A stretch of DNA of 64,000 bases from RH-AL1 sp965198485 (GTDB taxonomy: Bacteria > Pseudomonadota > Alphaproteobacteria > Rhizobiales > Beijerinckiaceae): the NCBI GenBank assembly GCA_965198485.1, contig CBDAPQ010000005.1, positions 744,001 to 808,000 on the forward strand, given 5' to 3'. The notes beneath the pieces were generated by a model. That model made no database searches, was not told where the DNA came from, and was given only the letters and a program-made list of their open reading frames with translations. Each line of letters starts with the position of its first letter. Positions within the stretch are counted from its first letter, which is position 1. Shown here piece after piece: positions 16,201 through 25,334 of the stretch. A program made the position numbers and the translations under genes.

Positions 16201-16712
16201 ATGTCCACCGCAATCGTCCCCGATCCCTACAGCTCGCACACCCCGCACCGCGACCTAGGCAACCAGCACGCCCTCCGCGCCCTTCGCGAACGCCGGGCAT
16301 TCATGACCGGCGAGCTGGAGAAGCTGGACCGCCGCAAACGCTACCTTGAAGAAGCGATCTTCCACCTCGATGCCACGCTGGCGACGCTGGCGCCCGACTT
16401 CGATCCGACGCTGGTCAAGGCCCGCTTCCCGCGCCGCAAGTCCAAGCTGTTCGGCGCCGGCAAGCTCAATGCCTTGATCCTAGGCGTGCTGCGGAAGGCC
16501 GAGAGGCCCATGACGCAACGCGAGGTCGTCATGGGCGTGCGGGTTGATGCCGGCTTTGAGGAAGAGGCTGAGGCGGGGCTGAGGCCCCGTGTGTGGGCAA
16601 ACCTGCTTTATCTGACGAAGGTGCAGGGCTTGCTGGCTTGCTGGTGAAGGAAGGAGATCGCGAGGCAGCGACGTGGCGGCTGCGGATAAGTGACGACGCC
16701 AGCGTTGCTTAG
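16201..16712 (+). pseudogene. Conserved hypothetical protein broken by an 8-bp duplication
   Basis: The open frame (148 aa, stop at 16647) starts with a helical coiled-coil region (RALRERRAFMTGELEKLDRR), followed by YLEEAIFHLDATL and a basic RRKSKLFGAGKLNALIL domain with a winged-helix look. GCTTGCTG occurs twice in tandem at 16628-16635 and 16636-16643. Removing one copy restores the frame through VKEGDREAATWRLRISDD to a stop at 16710-16712. That tail is what this Hyphomicrobiales family normally carries. The function of the family is unknown. Confidence 0.7.
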
Positions 16713-16861
16713 GGATCGCCAGAAGAGACTATGCTCAGCGCTTTTCGTAAGCATTTCAGGGAGGACTGGTTAAACACGCGAGCGGTTAGCTACTTCCGCG
16801 AGCGAGATAGCGAAGCTTTGTCATACTTGCCGCTTCTTATCAGCGGGCCAAGAAGGGCAGC

Positions 16862-17569
16862 TTAGGCAGCCTTCCGGCGCTGCCAATACCCCACGAAGTC
16901 CGGCGATGTCGCCTTCATCGTCGCCCGCTTAGCGACGCGGCGGAGCTGGTCCCCGTTCGCCACGCGGCGGTTATCCTCGCGCCATGACGCTTCCTGCGCA
17001 TAGCGGAGGAGGTACTGTCCGGCGATATGATGATGGTGGCCGGCTTCGGCCCGGCGAAGGCGGGAGAAGTACTCCTCCGCCATGTTCGTGCACGCGCCGT
17101 CGAAGCTGTACGCCTTGGAATGGTCGATCCGCTTCATCTCGAAATTGGCGTGAAGGTCATCCCACGAGGGCAAGGCATCGGCGTGAAGGACGGTGCCCTT
17201 CGTGATGCGGGCCTTGACGAAAGACAGAGCCGCGCTTTCCGAGCTGAAGACGGCCGGCACGCTGTTGCCGCCGCGCTCGCGGATGATGATGACGGCTTGG
17301 CGCTTGCCGTTCTGGTTACGGGCAAGGCGGCGGTCGCGGCGATCGGCTTTGAGGTTGGCCGGCTTGACGTAGCCGCCAAACCAGCCGGCGTCGACTTCCG
17401 CTTCCTTGCCTACGCCGCCGCTGCTACACCACCAGCAGTCGATGCCAGTGGAGAAATCGAGCGAGTTCGAGTTGCAGGACTCGCATGATGCGGCGGCGGC
17501 GCGGAAACTCCAGCGCTCCTCAAGTGTTTCTACCGGACATTCATCGATGCGGCATAGCCCGCGCCGCAT
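16862..17569 (-). pseudogene. IS1595-family (ISXO2-like) transposase remnant
   Basis: The C-terminal two thirds match an ISXO2-like DDE domain: EVDAGWFGGYVKPANLKADR (first Asp), LHADALPSWDDLHANFEMKR (second Asp) and CTNMAEEYFSRLRRAE near the third acidic site, ending DFVGYWQRR. The N-terminal part is wrong. ERWSFR is present, but the segment that should follow up to the DDE domain is replaced by a short unrelated stretch, so an internal deletion has occurred. I see no clear terminal inverted repeats. It is inert on its own. Confidence 0.75.
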
Positions 17570-17704
17570 CGCGACGCAAAAAACGGATGTCCGATCGCAA
17601 GGGGGTGTGTCCCCCCCGGGGGTAGCCGCCGGCGCGGCGACGGGCTGCACTGGACCGCAGCGTCCAGAGTGTTACCAATCGTCGATGAGAGGATCTGATC
17701 CCCA

Positions 17705-19198
17705 ATGACCCTGACGATGCCGAAGGCCGAGGCGGCCATCCTCGACAAGCGCGCCGAGATCGTCGCCGGGCTCGAAGCCATCGTGCGGCGCGGCAACGTG
17801 CTCGCCAACACCCGCGAAATGCGCCCCTACGAGTGCGACGCCGTCACCATGTACCGGCAGATGCCGATGGTGGTGGTGCTGCCGGAAACCGTCGCCGAGG
17901 TGTCGCAGATCATGGCGCTGGCTCGCGCCATGAACGTCAAGGTGGTGCCGCGCGGCGGCGGCACCTCGCTTTCGGGCGGCTCGCTGCCGCTCGAGGACGG
18001 CATCCTGCTTGCCATGGGCAAGTTCAACAGGATCCTCGACGTCGACTACGCCAACCGCTGCGCCGTGGTGCAGCCGGGCGTCGCCAACCTCGCGATCTCG
18101 AAGGCGGTCGAGGACGAGGGTTTCTACTACGCGCCCGACCCGTCCTCGCAGATCGCCTGCTCGATCGGCGGCAACGTCGCCGAGAACTCCGGCGGCATCC
18201 ATTGCCTCAAGTACGGGCTGACCACCAACAACATCCTCGGCATCGAGGTGGTGCTGATCGGCGGCGAGATCGTGCGGCTCGGCGGCAAGCACCTCGATTC
18301 CGAGGCGCTCGACCTGCTCGGCGTGATGACCGGCTCCGAGGGCCTGCTCGGCGTCGTCACCGAGGTCACGGTGCGCATCCTCAAGAAGCCGGCGGTCGCG
18401 CGCGGCCTGCTGCTCGGCTTCCCCACCGTCGAGGCCGGCTGCGACTGCGTCGCCGACATCATCGCCTCGGGCATCATCCCCGGCGGCATGGAGATGATGG
18501 ACAACAAGACCATCGTCGCCACCGAGGATTTCCAGCCCTGCGGCTACCCGCGCAACGCCGGCAGCCTCGTCATCTGCGAGCTCGACGGCACGGCCTCCGA
18601 GGTCGATCACCTCATCGACAAGGTCTCGGCCCTGGCGACCAAGCACGCGGCCACCACCATCAAGGTCTCGACCTCAGACGAGGAACGCGTGCAGTTCTGG
18701 CAGGGCCGCAAGAACGCCTTTCCGGCCGTCGGCGCGATCGGCCCGGACTACCTGTGCATGGACGGCACGATCCCGCGCAGCAAGCTCGCCTACGTGCTCA
18801 AGCGCATGGACGAGCTCGGCGAGGGGCATGGCTTGCGCGTCGCCAACGTGTTCCACGCCGGTGATGGCAACCTGCACCCGCTCATCCTCTACGACGGCGC
18901 CAAGGACGGCGAGATCGAGCGCGCCGAGGCTTTCGGCGCCGACATCCTGCGCCTCTGCGTCGAGGTCGGCGGCTGCCTCACCGGCGAGCATGGCGTTGGG
19001 GTCGAGAAGCGCGATCTCATGGGCGAGCAATTCACCGAAATCGACCTGAAGCAGCAACAGCGCGTGAAATGCGCTTTCGACCCCGAGCATCGCCTCAATC
19101 CGGGCAAGATGTTCCCGCTGCTTCACCGCTGCGCGGAGCTGGGCAAGATGCACGTGCATCGCGGAAAGGTGGCGTTCCCGGACCTGCCACGCTTCTAG
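17705..19198 (+). CDS. glcD: FAD-linked oxidase, glycolate oxidase subunit GlcD-like
   Basis: The 497-aa flavoprotein oxidises 2-hydroxy acids such as glycolate or D-lactate. The FAD PCMH domain has VVPRGGGTSLSGGSLP and SSQIACSIGGNVAENSGG. The cap domain contains NVFHAGDGNLHPL, and the C-terminus has GEHGVGVEKRDLM and FDPEHRLNPGKMF, as in GlcD. The length is typical. The partners glcE and glcF are not next to it, so a D-lactate dehydrogenase-type role is possible. The gene stands alone after the IS remnant. Confidence 0.9.
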   Translation: MTLTMPKAEAAILDKRAEIVAGLEAIVRRGNVLANTREMRPYECDAVTMYRQMPMVVVLPETVAEVSQIMALARAMNVKVVPRGGGTSLSGGSLPLEDGILLAMGKFNRILDVDYANRCAVVQPGVANLAISKAVEDEGFYYAPDPSSQIACSIGGNVAENSGGIHCLKYGLTTNNILGIEVVLIGGEIVRLGGKHLDSEALDLLGVMTGSEGLLGVVTEVTVRILKKPAVARGLLLGFPTVEAGCDCVADIIASGIIPGGMEMMDNKTIVATEDFQPCGYPRNAGSLVICELDGTASEVDHLIDKVSALATKHAATTIKVSTSDEERVQFWQGRKNAFPAVGAIGPDYLCMDGTIPRSKLAYVLKRMDELGEGHGLRVANVFHAGDGNLHPLILYDGAKDGEIERAEAFGADILRLCVEVGGCLTGEHGVGVEKRDLMGEQFTEIDLKQQQRVKCAFDPEHRLNPGKMFPLLHRCAELGKMHVHRGKVAFPDLPRF

Positions 19199-19420
19199 CC
19201 CCTAGTCTGTGACAAGGCGGATGCGGAAACTCGTTTGGGCGACCATATCTTCTCGCTAGATCCTCGCGACGGGCGTGAGGGATCGTGTCTGCCATGATCG
19301 GCTGTACACGCAACAGCCCAAGGAATCGCCCCACCTGTTGTCCGCGGAAGCTGAGCCTTAGTTTCGTTGACGACCTGCTCGATTGAGCGGTTTAATAGGT
19401 TTCCCACTCGGGCCGTCTTC

Positions 19421-19672
19421 TTAGCTCGCGGCTTCCAGCCGAGCTTGGTTCGCTGCGACGTGAACGCGATAGCGGTCCACCATGCCGGCTGATGTTCCGC
19501 CCATCATCATGGCGCTGCTAGCCTCCAACGCGGCGCTCGCCTTCTCCGAGAACATCAGGCGTATCTCTTCGAACGCCTGCGATCCGCCGCGACCGATCTT
19601 CGCCAGCCGAAGGTTGACGACGCTGCTGGATTCGAAGGCGAGAAGAGTGAGTGCGTGCCAGGGGAACATGTG
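19421..19672 (-). CDS. Conserved hypothetical protein (83 aa)
   Basis: The frame encodes MFPWHALTLLAFESSSVVNL followed by SQAFEEIRLMFSEKASAALEA and a C-terminal DRYRVHVAANQARLEAA. This looks like a small conserved Hyphomicrobiales protein of unknown role. There is no signal peptide or strong membrane helix. A longer start at 19708 exists, but its extra residues look non-coding, so 19672 is used. Confidence 0.5.
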   Translation of the reverse strand, partial: HMFPWHALTLLAFESSSVVNLRLAKIGRGGSQAFEEIRLMFSEKASAALEASSAMMMGGTSAGMVDRYRVHVAANQARLEAAS

Positions 19673-20011
19673 CGGCCTCGAAGGCAGCGACATGCTGCAG
19701 CGGAACAATCCTATGATACATAAAAGGTTCGACGAAGAGGCCTGGAAGGCTCTAATCGTGGAATTCCATCCTCGAGATAGCTTCGCCAGACCAAGCTATG
19801 CCTTGTCCTGTCGACCAAACCGCGCCTTAGCCTTGCAGGCTTGAAGGCTGATTGGCTTCAATGGTGTCGGTTAGCATTTCCTAGTGGGCCAAGCTCAATT
19901 GGCGCTCATTTCTCAAGCCAAGCGTCGAGCTTCAATCGGGTGTCAGGACAGAGTGCCAGAGCGCACATCCCTTGCCATAAAGACGAAGACAATGGCCGAC
20001 CAGCTAGCGCC
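19673..20011. other. Intergenic gap before the polysaccharide deacetylase
   Basis: About 340 bp between divergent genes, with no credible coding frame and no repeat or RNA I can name. Promoters for both neighbours should lie here. Confidence 0.4.
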
Positions 20012-21067
20012 ATGCGGATAACGAGCGCCTTGATTGCGGCATTGTTGCTGATGCTTGCAGTAGCGTCTGCGCAGGCCGCTGGCGGCAAGGTCATCACCTC
20101 AAGCGACACTTCGATCACGTCGCCCAAGGCCCCCGAGACGAAGCCGAGAGTGACGAGGTCCGCGGTGGCCAGGGTCGATCTAAAAGCAGCTACAAAGACA
20201 GGAGAGAAGTGCATTCGCGACGCCGTGGTCGCCATCGACCCCGCCGTCGGCCAGCCACTCCACCTCGGCACCCAGAGCTATCGGCAGACGCTCGAGCTCT
20301 GCGACCACGAGGTCGTCCTGACCTTTGACGACGGTCCTTCGCCGGAGACGACCCCGCGTATCCTGCGAGCGCTGAGGGAGGCCAACGTCCACGCCACCTT
20401 CTTCCTGATCGGCAAGCACACGCGAGAGCATCCCGAGCTGGCGCGGGAGGAGGTGGCGGAGGGGCATACCGTCGGGCATCACTCGAATACGCACCCGGGC
20501 TTCACACTGCGCGGCTTCGATACGGCTTCGGCCGAAGCCGACATCCAGAGCGGCATCGAAGAAGACGAGCGCGCGATCTATGGGCCGAATGCGACGCCCG
20601 GCCATCCCCACGTGCCCTTCTTCCGTTTTCCCGGCTTTGCCGATACTCAGGAGCTTCTGAGCGACCTGGACCGGCGCGATATCGCGGTGTTCGGCTCCGA
20701 CCTTTGGGCCGGCGACTGGATCGCCATGTCGGCCGAGCGCGAGCGCCAGCGGGTCATGGCGCTGCTCGAGGCGCGCCCGCACCACAACGGCATCATCCTC
20801 TTCCACGACACGCGCCCGTCCACAGCCGAGATGCTTCCGCACTTGCTCGCCGAGCTGAAAGCCGGGGGCTATCGCGTGGTTCATCTGGTCTACGAGACAG
20901 ACGCGCCGCGACCACCGCTGACGGAGCCGATCAAGGGGGTACCCGTAACGGAGCGGATCATTGCCCACCTGCGCACACCCATCGTGCCGGGCTCTCACCA
21001 CTTGTCCGACAATGGTGAGAGGGCAAGTCGCTCAGGCGCCGAATCGCCCGGCGAGGGCTCGCTCTGA
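20012..21067 (+). CDS. Secreted polysaccharide deacetylase (NodB domain)
   Basis: The 351-aa protein opens with a signal peptide (ITSALIAALLLMLAVASAQAA). The NodB homology domain begins at VVLTFDDGPSPETTPRIL (motif 1, metal-binding Asp). It continues with GHTVGHHSNTHPGF (motif 2, HxxxH), FFRFPGF (motif 3) and GIILFHDTRP (motif 5). It removes acyl groups from chitin-like or peptidoglycan GlcNAc in the periplasm or outside. The ATG at 20012 was chosen because it starts the signal peptide. A longer frame upstream has no such property. Confidence 0.88.
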   Translation: MRITSALIAALLLMLAVASAQAAGGKVITSSDTSITSPKAPETKPRVTRSAVARVDLKAATKTGEKCIRDAVVAIDPAVGQPLHLGTQSYRQTLELCDHEVVLTFDDGPSPETTPRILRALREANVHATFFLIGKHTREHPELAREEVAEGHTVGHHSNTHPGFTLRGFDTASAEADIQSGIEEDERAIYGPNATPGHPHVPFFRFPGFADTQELLSDLDRRDIAVFGSDLWAGDWIAMSAERERQRVMALLEARPHHNGIILFHDTRPSTAEMLPHLLAELKAGGYRVVHLVYETDAPRPPLTEPIKGVPVTERIIAHLRTPIVPGSHHLSDNGERASRSGAESPGEGSL

Positions 21068-21344
21068 GACTGCGTCAGCCCCTTGCGGGTCTTCGACCGC
21101 CGGCTCGGCTGCGAGCGCTTCGATCCGCGCAAGGGTGAACGTCATGAGCGAAACCGCATCGCCCCTTCGCGAGCGGGGCACGGAGCGGCCGCGCAAAGGG
21201 TGCTCTGAGAGAATGGATCAACCCGGAGATCATGGACACGAGAGGGTGCAAGGCTGTATTCCGCGGCTTCCCGGCGGTTCGACCACGCCCATCGGCAATC
21301 CCCGGCGCGTCTTTCGCCATCGCGCGCCTCGCAGCGAGACGCCT

Positions 21345-22241
21345 TTGGCCTTCATCCTGGCACACCTTTCCGACGCCCACATCGGCCCGTTGCCGCACGC
21401 CCGACGCCGCGACCTGATCGGCAAGCGGATCACCGGCTACATCAACTGGAAGCGCGGCCGCTCCAACTCGCATAATATGGAGGTGCTGGCGGCTGTCGTG
21501 ACCGACATGCGCGACCAGAAGCCGTCCCACGTCGCGATGACCGGTGATATCCTCAACCTCGCGCTGCCGGGCGAATATCCATTGGCCGAAGCCTGGCTGC
21601 GCACCCTGGGCGAGCCGGGAAGCGAGGTGAGCTTCGTCGCCGGCAACCACGACGCCTATACCCGCGGCTCGCTGCCGACCCTGGCGCGCACCTTCGCGCC
21701 GTGGACCCGCTCCGACGACACCGGCCAGCCCGGCTATCCCTACATGAAGGTGCGCGAGGGCGTGGCTCTCATCGGCGTCTGCTCGGGCGTACCCCGAGCG
21801 CCCTTCATCGCCTCGGGCCGCCTGGGCCACATCCAACGCGAGGCTCTGGAGCGCCGTCTTGCCGAGGCCGGCGCCCGCGGGCTGTTCCGCGTGGTGATGA
21901 TCCACCACCCACCCCGCATCATCGACCCTGGCGGCCACATCGGGCGCGGCCTGGCCGACCATATCGGTTTCGCCAAAGTGATCCGCAAGCACGGCGCCGA
22001 ACTCGTGCTCCACGGCCACAACCACAAGCTTTTCGTGGACAGCCTCCCCGGTCCGACAGGATCCGTGCCGGTGGTAGGTGTCCCCTCGGCCTCGGCCGTC
22101 AAGGGTAAGCCGATGAACCGCGCCGGCTACCTTCTTTTCAAGATCGACGGCCAAGGCGCCGCTGCAACCGTGACGGTCAGGGCCCGTGGGTTGCTGCCGG
22201 GCGAGGAGATGATCGGGGATCTTGGACCGGTCGCGCTCTAG
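21345..22241 (+). CDS. Metallophosphoesterase (calcineurin-like)
   Basis: The protein of about 298 aa has the metal-binding motifs HLSDAHIG, MTGDILN, AGNHDAY, MIHHPP and LHGHNH. It belongs to the class III cyclic-nucleotide phosphodiesterase-like (CpdA-like) group, with the common KRITGYINWKRGRSNSH stretch. The frame is open well upstream. I place the start at a TTG just before AFILAHLSDAH because the family begins there. An ATG at about 21144 would add residues of poor composition. The substrate is unknown. Confidence 0.8.
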   Translation: MAFILAHLSDAHIGPLPHARRRDLIGKRITGYINWKRGRSNSHNMEVLAAVVTDMRDQKPSHVAMTGDILNLALPGEYPLAEAWLRTLGEPGSEVSFVAGNHDAYTRGSLPTLARTFAPWTRSDDTGQPGYPYMKVREGVALIGVCSGVPRAPFIASGRLGHIQREALERRLAEAGARGLFRVVMIHHPPRIIDPGGHIGRGLADHIGFAKVIRKHGAELVLHGHNHKLFVDSLPGPTGSVPVVGVPSASAVKGKPMNRAGYLLFKIDGQGAAATVTVRARGLLPGEEMIGDLGPVAL

Positions 22242-22252
22242 CGTGGTGCGAT

Positions 22253-22510
22253 TCAGGACGTGCGGCTGCGCAGCTCGTCCTCTTTCTCGCCGTACGTGTC
22301 CGTATTCGCGTAAAGCTTGCGGGTCGCCTCCTCGGTGACTGGCTCGTTGGCGCGGTCGCGACGATTGTAGGCCACCACGCCCCAGATGAATGCGACGAGG
22401 AGAATCATCGCGCCGACGAAAAACCCGACTTCCCAAAGACCACCCAAGAGCCGCTCCTCTGTTGTTGATAGCGGCTCAACGAGGCGGTCGATTCCGCGTT
22501 CCCGAGGCAA
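22253..22510 (-). CDS. Small single-helix membrane protein
   Basis: The 85-aa frame has one transmembrane helix (VGFFVGAMILLVAFIWGVVAY) followed by a charged tail with NRRDRANEPVTEEATRKLY. It follows the MOSC gene on the same strand. I do not recognise it. The first 15 residues may be upstream of the true start. Confidence 0.5.
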   Translation of the reverse strand: MPRERGIDRLVEPLSTTEERLLGGLWEVGFFVGAMILLVAFIWGVVAYNRRDRANEPVTEEATRKLYANTDTYGEKEDELRSRTS

Positions 22511-22528
22511 ATCGCGCGGCGTCGGTGC

Positions 22529-23083
22529 TCAGACAACCTCAAGCCGCTGATGCGGCTGAGGGGGCAAGGCGACGACGATGGCATCGCCGGGACGCAAGGC
22601 GCCGCCGCGGCGCACGATGCCCATGATTCCGGCCTTGCGCAGGAACGCACCCTCAGGCGTCCGCCCGATCATGGCCTTGGTCAGACCCTTGCCGAGCGCG
22701 TCGATCTTCTTGCAGGGATCGCGGATGCCGGAGATCTCGATGATCGCCGCGCCGATACGGAACGTCGTCCCGGTCGGCAGGGCGGCGAGATCGAGGCCGC
22801 GCGTCAGGACGTTCTCCCCCATCGCGCCCGGCACCAGCGCGTAGCCAAGCGCGGCCATCTCGTCGAACAGCTCGACGGGCAGGAAATGCACCTGCGCCAG
22901 GTTCGGCGCGTGGCGATCGAGCCGGATGCGATAGAGGTGCTGCACCGTGACGCCGGCGTGCGCGTCGCCCTCGACGCCGAGGCCTTCCAGCAGCGTGATC
23001 TCGGCTTGCGGCACCTTGGAGAGGCCGTGCGTCGGGCAGCGACTGACCGCCACCACCTCGCCGGCCTCGCGCCCGACGCTCAC
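22529..23083 (-). CDS. MOSC-domain protein
   Basis: The 184-aa protein has the MOSC features LEGLGVEGDAHAG near the N-terminus, GAMGENVLTRGLDL in the middle and the conserved cysteine in RDPCKKID. MOSC domains carry activated sulfur for molybdenum cofactor or related chemistry. The GTG at 23083 overlaps the SDR stop by 4 nt (GTGA) and is preferred to a TTG one codon earlier. The gene order metZ-SDR-MOSC with coupled starts suggests a sulfur-related operon. The exact reaction is unknown. Confidence 0.85.
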   Translation of the reverse strand: MSVGREAGEVVAVSRCPTHGLSKVPQAEITLLEGLGVEGDAHAGVTVQHLYRIRLDRHAPNLAQVHFLPVELFDEMAALGYALVPGAMGENVLTRGLDLAALPTGTTFRIGAAIIEISGIRDPCKKIDALGKGLTKAMIGRTPEGAFLRKAGIMGIVRRGGALRPGDAIVVALPPQPHQRLEVV

Positions 23084-23784
23084 CAATGCTCCTTAAAGGG
23101 ACGAGCCTCGACCTCGAAGCTCCAGGCCGAGCGGTCCTGCCGAACGAGATCGGCGGCGATGGTCGCGACTCCTTCGGGCTGGATGAAGAAGTCGTCGGGC
23201 TTGTCCTTCGTCATGCTGCGAGCGCGCGGCGTGTCGACGGCGCCGTCGACCACGATCAGCGCGACGTGAATGCCGAGCGGCCACAGCGAGCGTGCCATGG
23301 ATTGCGCCAGCGAGCGCTGCGCCGCCTTGGCCGGCGCGAAGGCCGCCGTCCGGACGCCGCCGCGCACCGAGGCCGTCGCTCCGGTAAAGACGATGGCGCC
23401 GGAGCCCTTGGCCTTTATCGCCGGAATCACCGCCCGCGAGAGGAGAAACGACCCGAGCGCGTTGACCCGCCAGCTCTGCTCGAACTGCTCGGGAGTGATC
23501 GCCTCGATGTCGCCCCAGCTGCCCGAGCCGGCGTTGAACAGCAGCACGTCGGCCTCGCCGAGATCGCGGCGGATGGCCTCCATGGCCGAGCCGACGGAGG
23601 CGGCGTCGCCGACGTCGCAGGCGTAGGCGACGGCGTCGCCGAGCTCGGCGGCCAGCTCGGTCCCGAACTCGGTGCCGCGGGCGAGCAGCGCCAGACGATA
23701 GCCGTCGGCGCGGAAGCGCTTGGCCAGGGCGGCACCAGTGCCGGGACCGACCCCGGCGACGACGGCGACCGGTGCCGCCGTCAC
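23080..23784 (-). CDS. Short-chain dehydrogenase/reductase
   Basis: The 234-aa protein has a Rossmann start VAVVAGVGPGTGAALAKRF (TGxxxGxG-type) and LLFNAGSGSWGD (the NAG motif). In the catalytic region, FTGATASVRGG is followed by FAPAKAAQRSLAQSMA, where Y of the usual YxxxK is replaced by F/A with the Lys kept. The lost Tyr casts doubt on classical SDR catalysis. The GTG at 23784 overlaps the metZ stop (GTGA), and the 3' end overlaps the MOSC start. The substrate is unknown. Confidence 0.88.
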   Translation of the reverse strand: MTAAPVAVVAGVGPGTGAALAKRFRADGYRLALLARGTEFGTELAAELGDAVAYACDVGDAASVGSAMEAIRRDLGEADVLLFNAGSGSWGDIEAITPEQFEQSWRVNALGSFLLSRAVIPAIKAKGSGAIVFTGATASVRGGVRTAAFAPAKAAQRSLAQSMARSLWPLGIHVALIVVDGAVDTPRARSMTKDKPDDFFIQPEGVATIAADLVRQDRSAWSFEVEARPFKEHW

Positions 23785-24983
23785 TCGGCGGCGATGCGCT
23801 GCGGCTGCAGCCCGGCCAGCGCTTGGCGCAGGTCGTCGATCAGGTCGAGCGGATCCTCGAGCCCGACCGAGAGCCGCAGCATGCCGTCGGAGATGCCGGC
23901 CCTGGCGCGGGCCTCGGGCGTGAGCCGCTGGTGCGTGGTCGTCGCCGGATGCGTGATGATGCTCTTGGCATCGCCGAGGTTGTTGGAGATCAGAATGATC
24001 GCGAGCGCGTTGGCGAAGGCGAAGGCGCCGTTCTTGCCGCCTTCGACCTCGAAGGTGACGAGCGTCGAGCCGCCGGACATCTGCCGCTTGATGATCTCGG
24101 CCTGCGGATGGTCGGCGCGCCCGGGATAGATCACGCGCGTCACCGCCGGCTCCCGCGCCAGCACGTCGGCGATCTTGCCGGCGCCCTCGCACTGGTGCTT
24201 GACCCGGACAGCCATGCTCTCAAGCGATTTCAGCAGCACCCAGGCGTTGAACGGCGACAGCGCCGGGCCGGTGTGGCGCAGGTAATTGTGCAGGTGCTCG
24301 TCGATGAAGGCCTTCGACGCGAGGATGATGCCGCCGAGGCAGCGGCCGTGGCCGTCGACGTGCTTGGTGGCGGAATAGACCACGACGTCGGCGCCGAGCT
24401 CCAAAGGGCGCTGCAGCATCGGCGTCGAGAACACGTTGTCGACGACGCAGGTGGCGCCACCCTCGTGCGCGATCTCCGCGATGGCGGCGATGTCGTAGAC
24501 TTCCAGGGTCGGGTTGGTCGGCGTCTCGAGGAACAGCACCTTGGTGTTGGGCCGCATCGCGGCGCGCCACTGCGCGAGGTCGCCGCCGTCGACCAGCGTG
24601 GTCTCGACGCCGAAACGCGGCAGCAGGTCCTCGATGATGTAGAGGCACGAGCCGAACAGGGCGCGGGCCGCCACGACGTGGTCGCCGGCGCGAACCTGAC
24701 CCATGACGGCGGCGGTGACCGCGGCCATGCCGCTGGCCGTGGTGCGGGCCGCCTCCGCGCCCTCGAGAAGCGCCATGCGCTCCTCGAACATCGCCGTCGT
24801 CGGGTTGGAGTAGCGCGCATAGATGAAGCCCGGCTCCAGGCCTTTGAAGCGGGCCTCGGCCTGCTCCATCGTGTCGTAGGCGAAGCCTTGGGTCAGGAAG
24901 ATCGCTTCCGACATCTCGCCGTGCTCGGAGCGCGTGGTGCCGCCGTGCACGAGAGTCGTCGCCGGGCGCAGCTTGTTGACCAT
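23781..24983 (-). CDS. metZ: O-succinylhomoserine sulfhydrylase
   Basis: The 400-aa PLP enzyme makes homocysteine directly from O-succinylhomoserine and sulfide in methionine synthesis. Family features are TTLVHGGTTRSEHGE at the N-terminus, YARYSNPTTAMFEERMALLE, ETPTNPTLEVYDI and the PLP-lysine loop YSATKHVDGHGRCLGG. The C-terminal part has LITHPATTTHQRL-type TTHQRLTPEARA. It is the first gene of a coupled run with an SDR and a MOSC protein. MetZ is favoured over cystathionine gamma-synthase because of the N-terminal and KHVDGHGR signatures. I see no SAM riboswitch upstream. Confidence 0.92.
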   Translation of the reverse strand: MVNKLRPATTLVHGGTTRSEHGEMSEAIFLTQGFAYDTMEQAEARFKGLEPGFIYARYSNPTTAMFEERMALLEGAEAARTTASGMAAVTAAVMGQVRAGDHVVAARALFGSCLYIIEDLLPRFGVETTLVDGGDLAQWRAAMRPNTKVLFLETPTNPTLEVYDIAAIAEIAHEGGATCVVDNVFSTPMLQRPLELGADVVVYSATKHVDGHGRCLGGIILASKAFIDEHLHNYLRHTGPALSPFNAWVLLKSLESMAVRVKHQCEGAGKIADVLAREPAVTRVIYPGRADHPQAEIIKRQMSGGSTLVTFEVEGGKNGAFAFANALAIILISNNLGDAKSIITHPATTTHQRLTPEARARAGISDGMLRLSVGLEDPLDLIDDLRQALAGLQPQRIAAE

Positions 24984-25334
24984 GGTGTGTCTCTTTTTGC
25001 TCTAGGGCGAGATGTGCCACAGCCTGCGCGCGATGTCATGGCCGCGTTACGAGCCCCATGATCGCGGAGGTCCGACCTGCTCGATCAAGCTTAACGCGCT
25101 TTCCATGTGGACACGCTGGCCGGACCCATGGACGGAGTCGCGCGAATACGGGAGCTTACCGCTGCGGATCGCTGCGGTGCATGCCGGTTGATCGGACGGC
25201 GCGGTGGTGATTCAAGACATCGCGCGCCGCCTGTCACAATCGGCGCGCATCGTCAGGACGGCCCGGTGTGCCCGCGTTCCCTTTTTCGGCGTCGTGCGGC
25301 TTCCGCGCACGCATGCCCGCATGAAAGCCCAGGA
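24984..25334. other. Divergent intergenic region between metZ and the YbjN gene
   Basis: About 350 bp. I looked for a SAM-II type riboswitch because metZ in this class often has one, and found none of its conserved core. No gene or repeat is evident. Confidence 0.4.

Noticed and set aside
24984..25100. A SAM-II riboswitch upstream of metZ
   Set aside because: The conserved core of that riboswitch is not present in either orientation, although it is common for metZ in this class.
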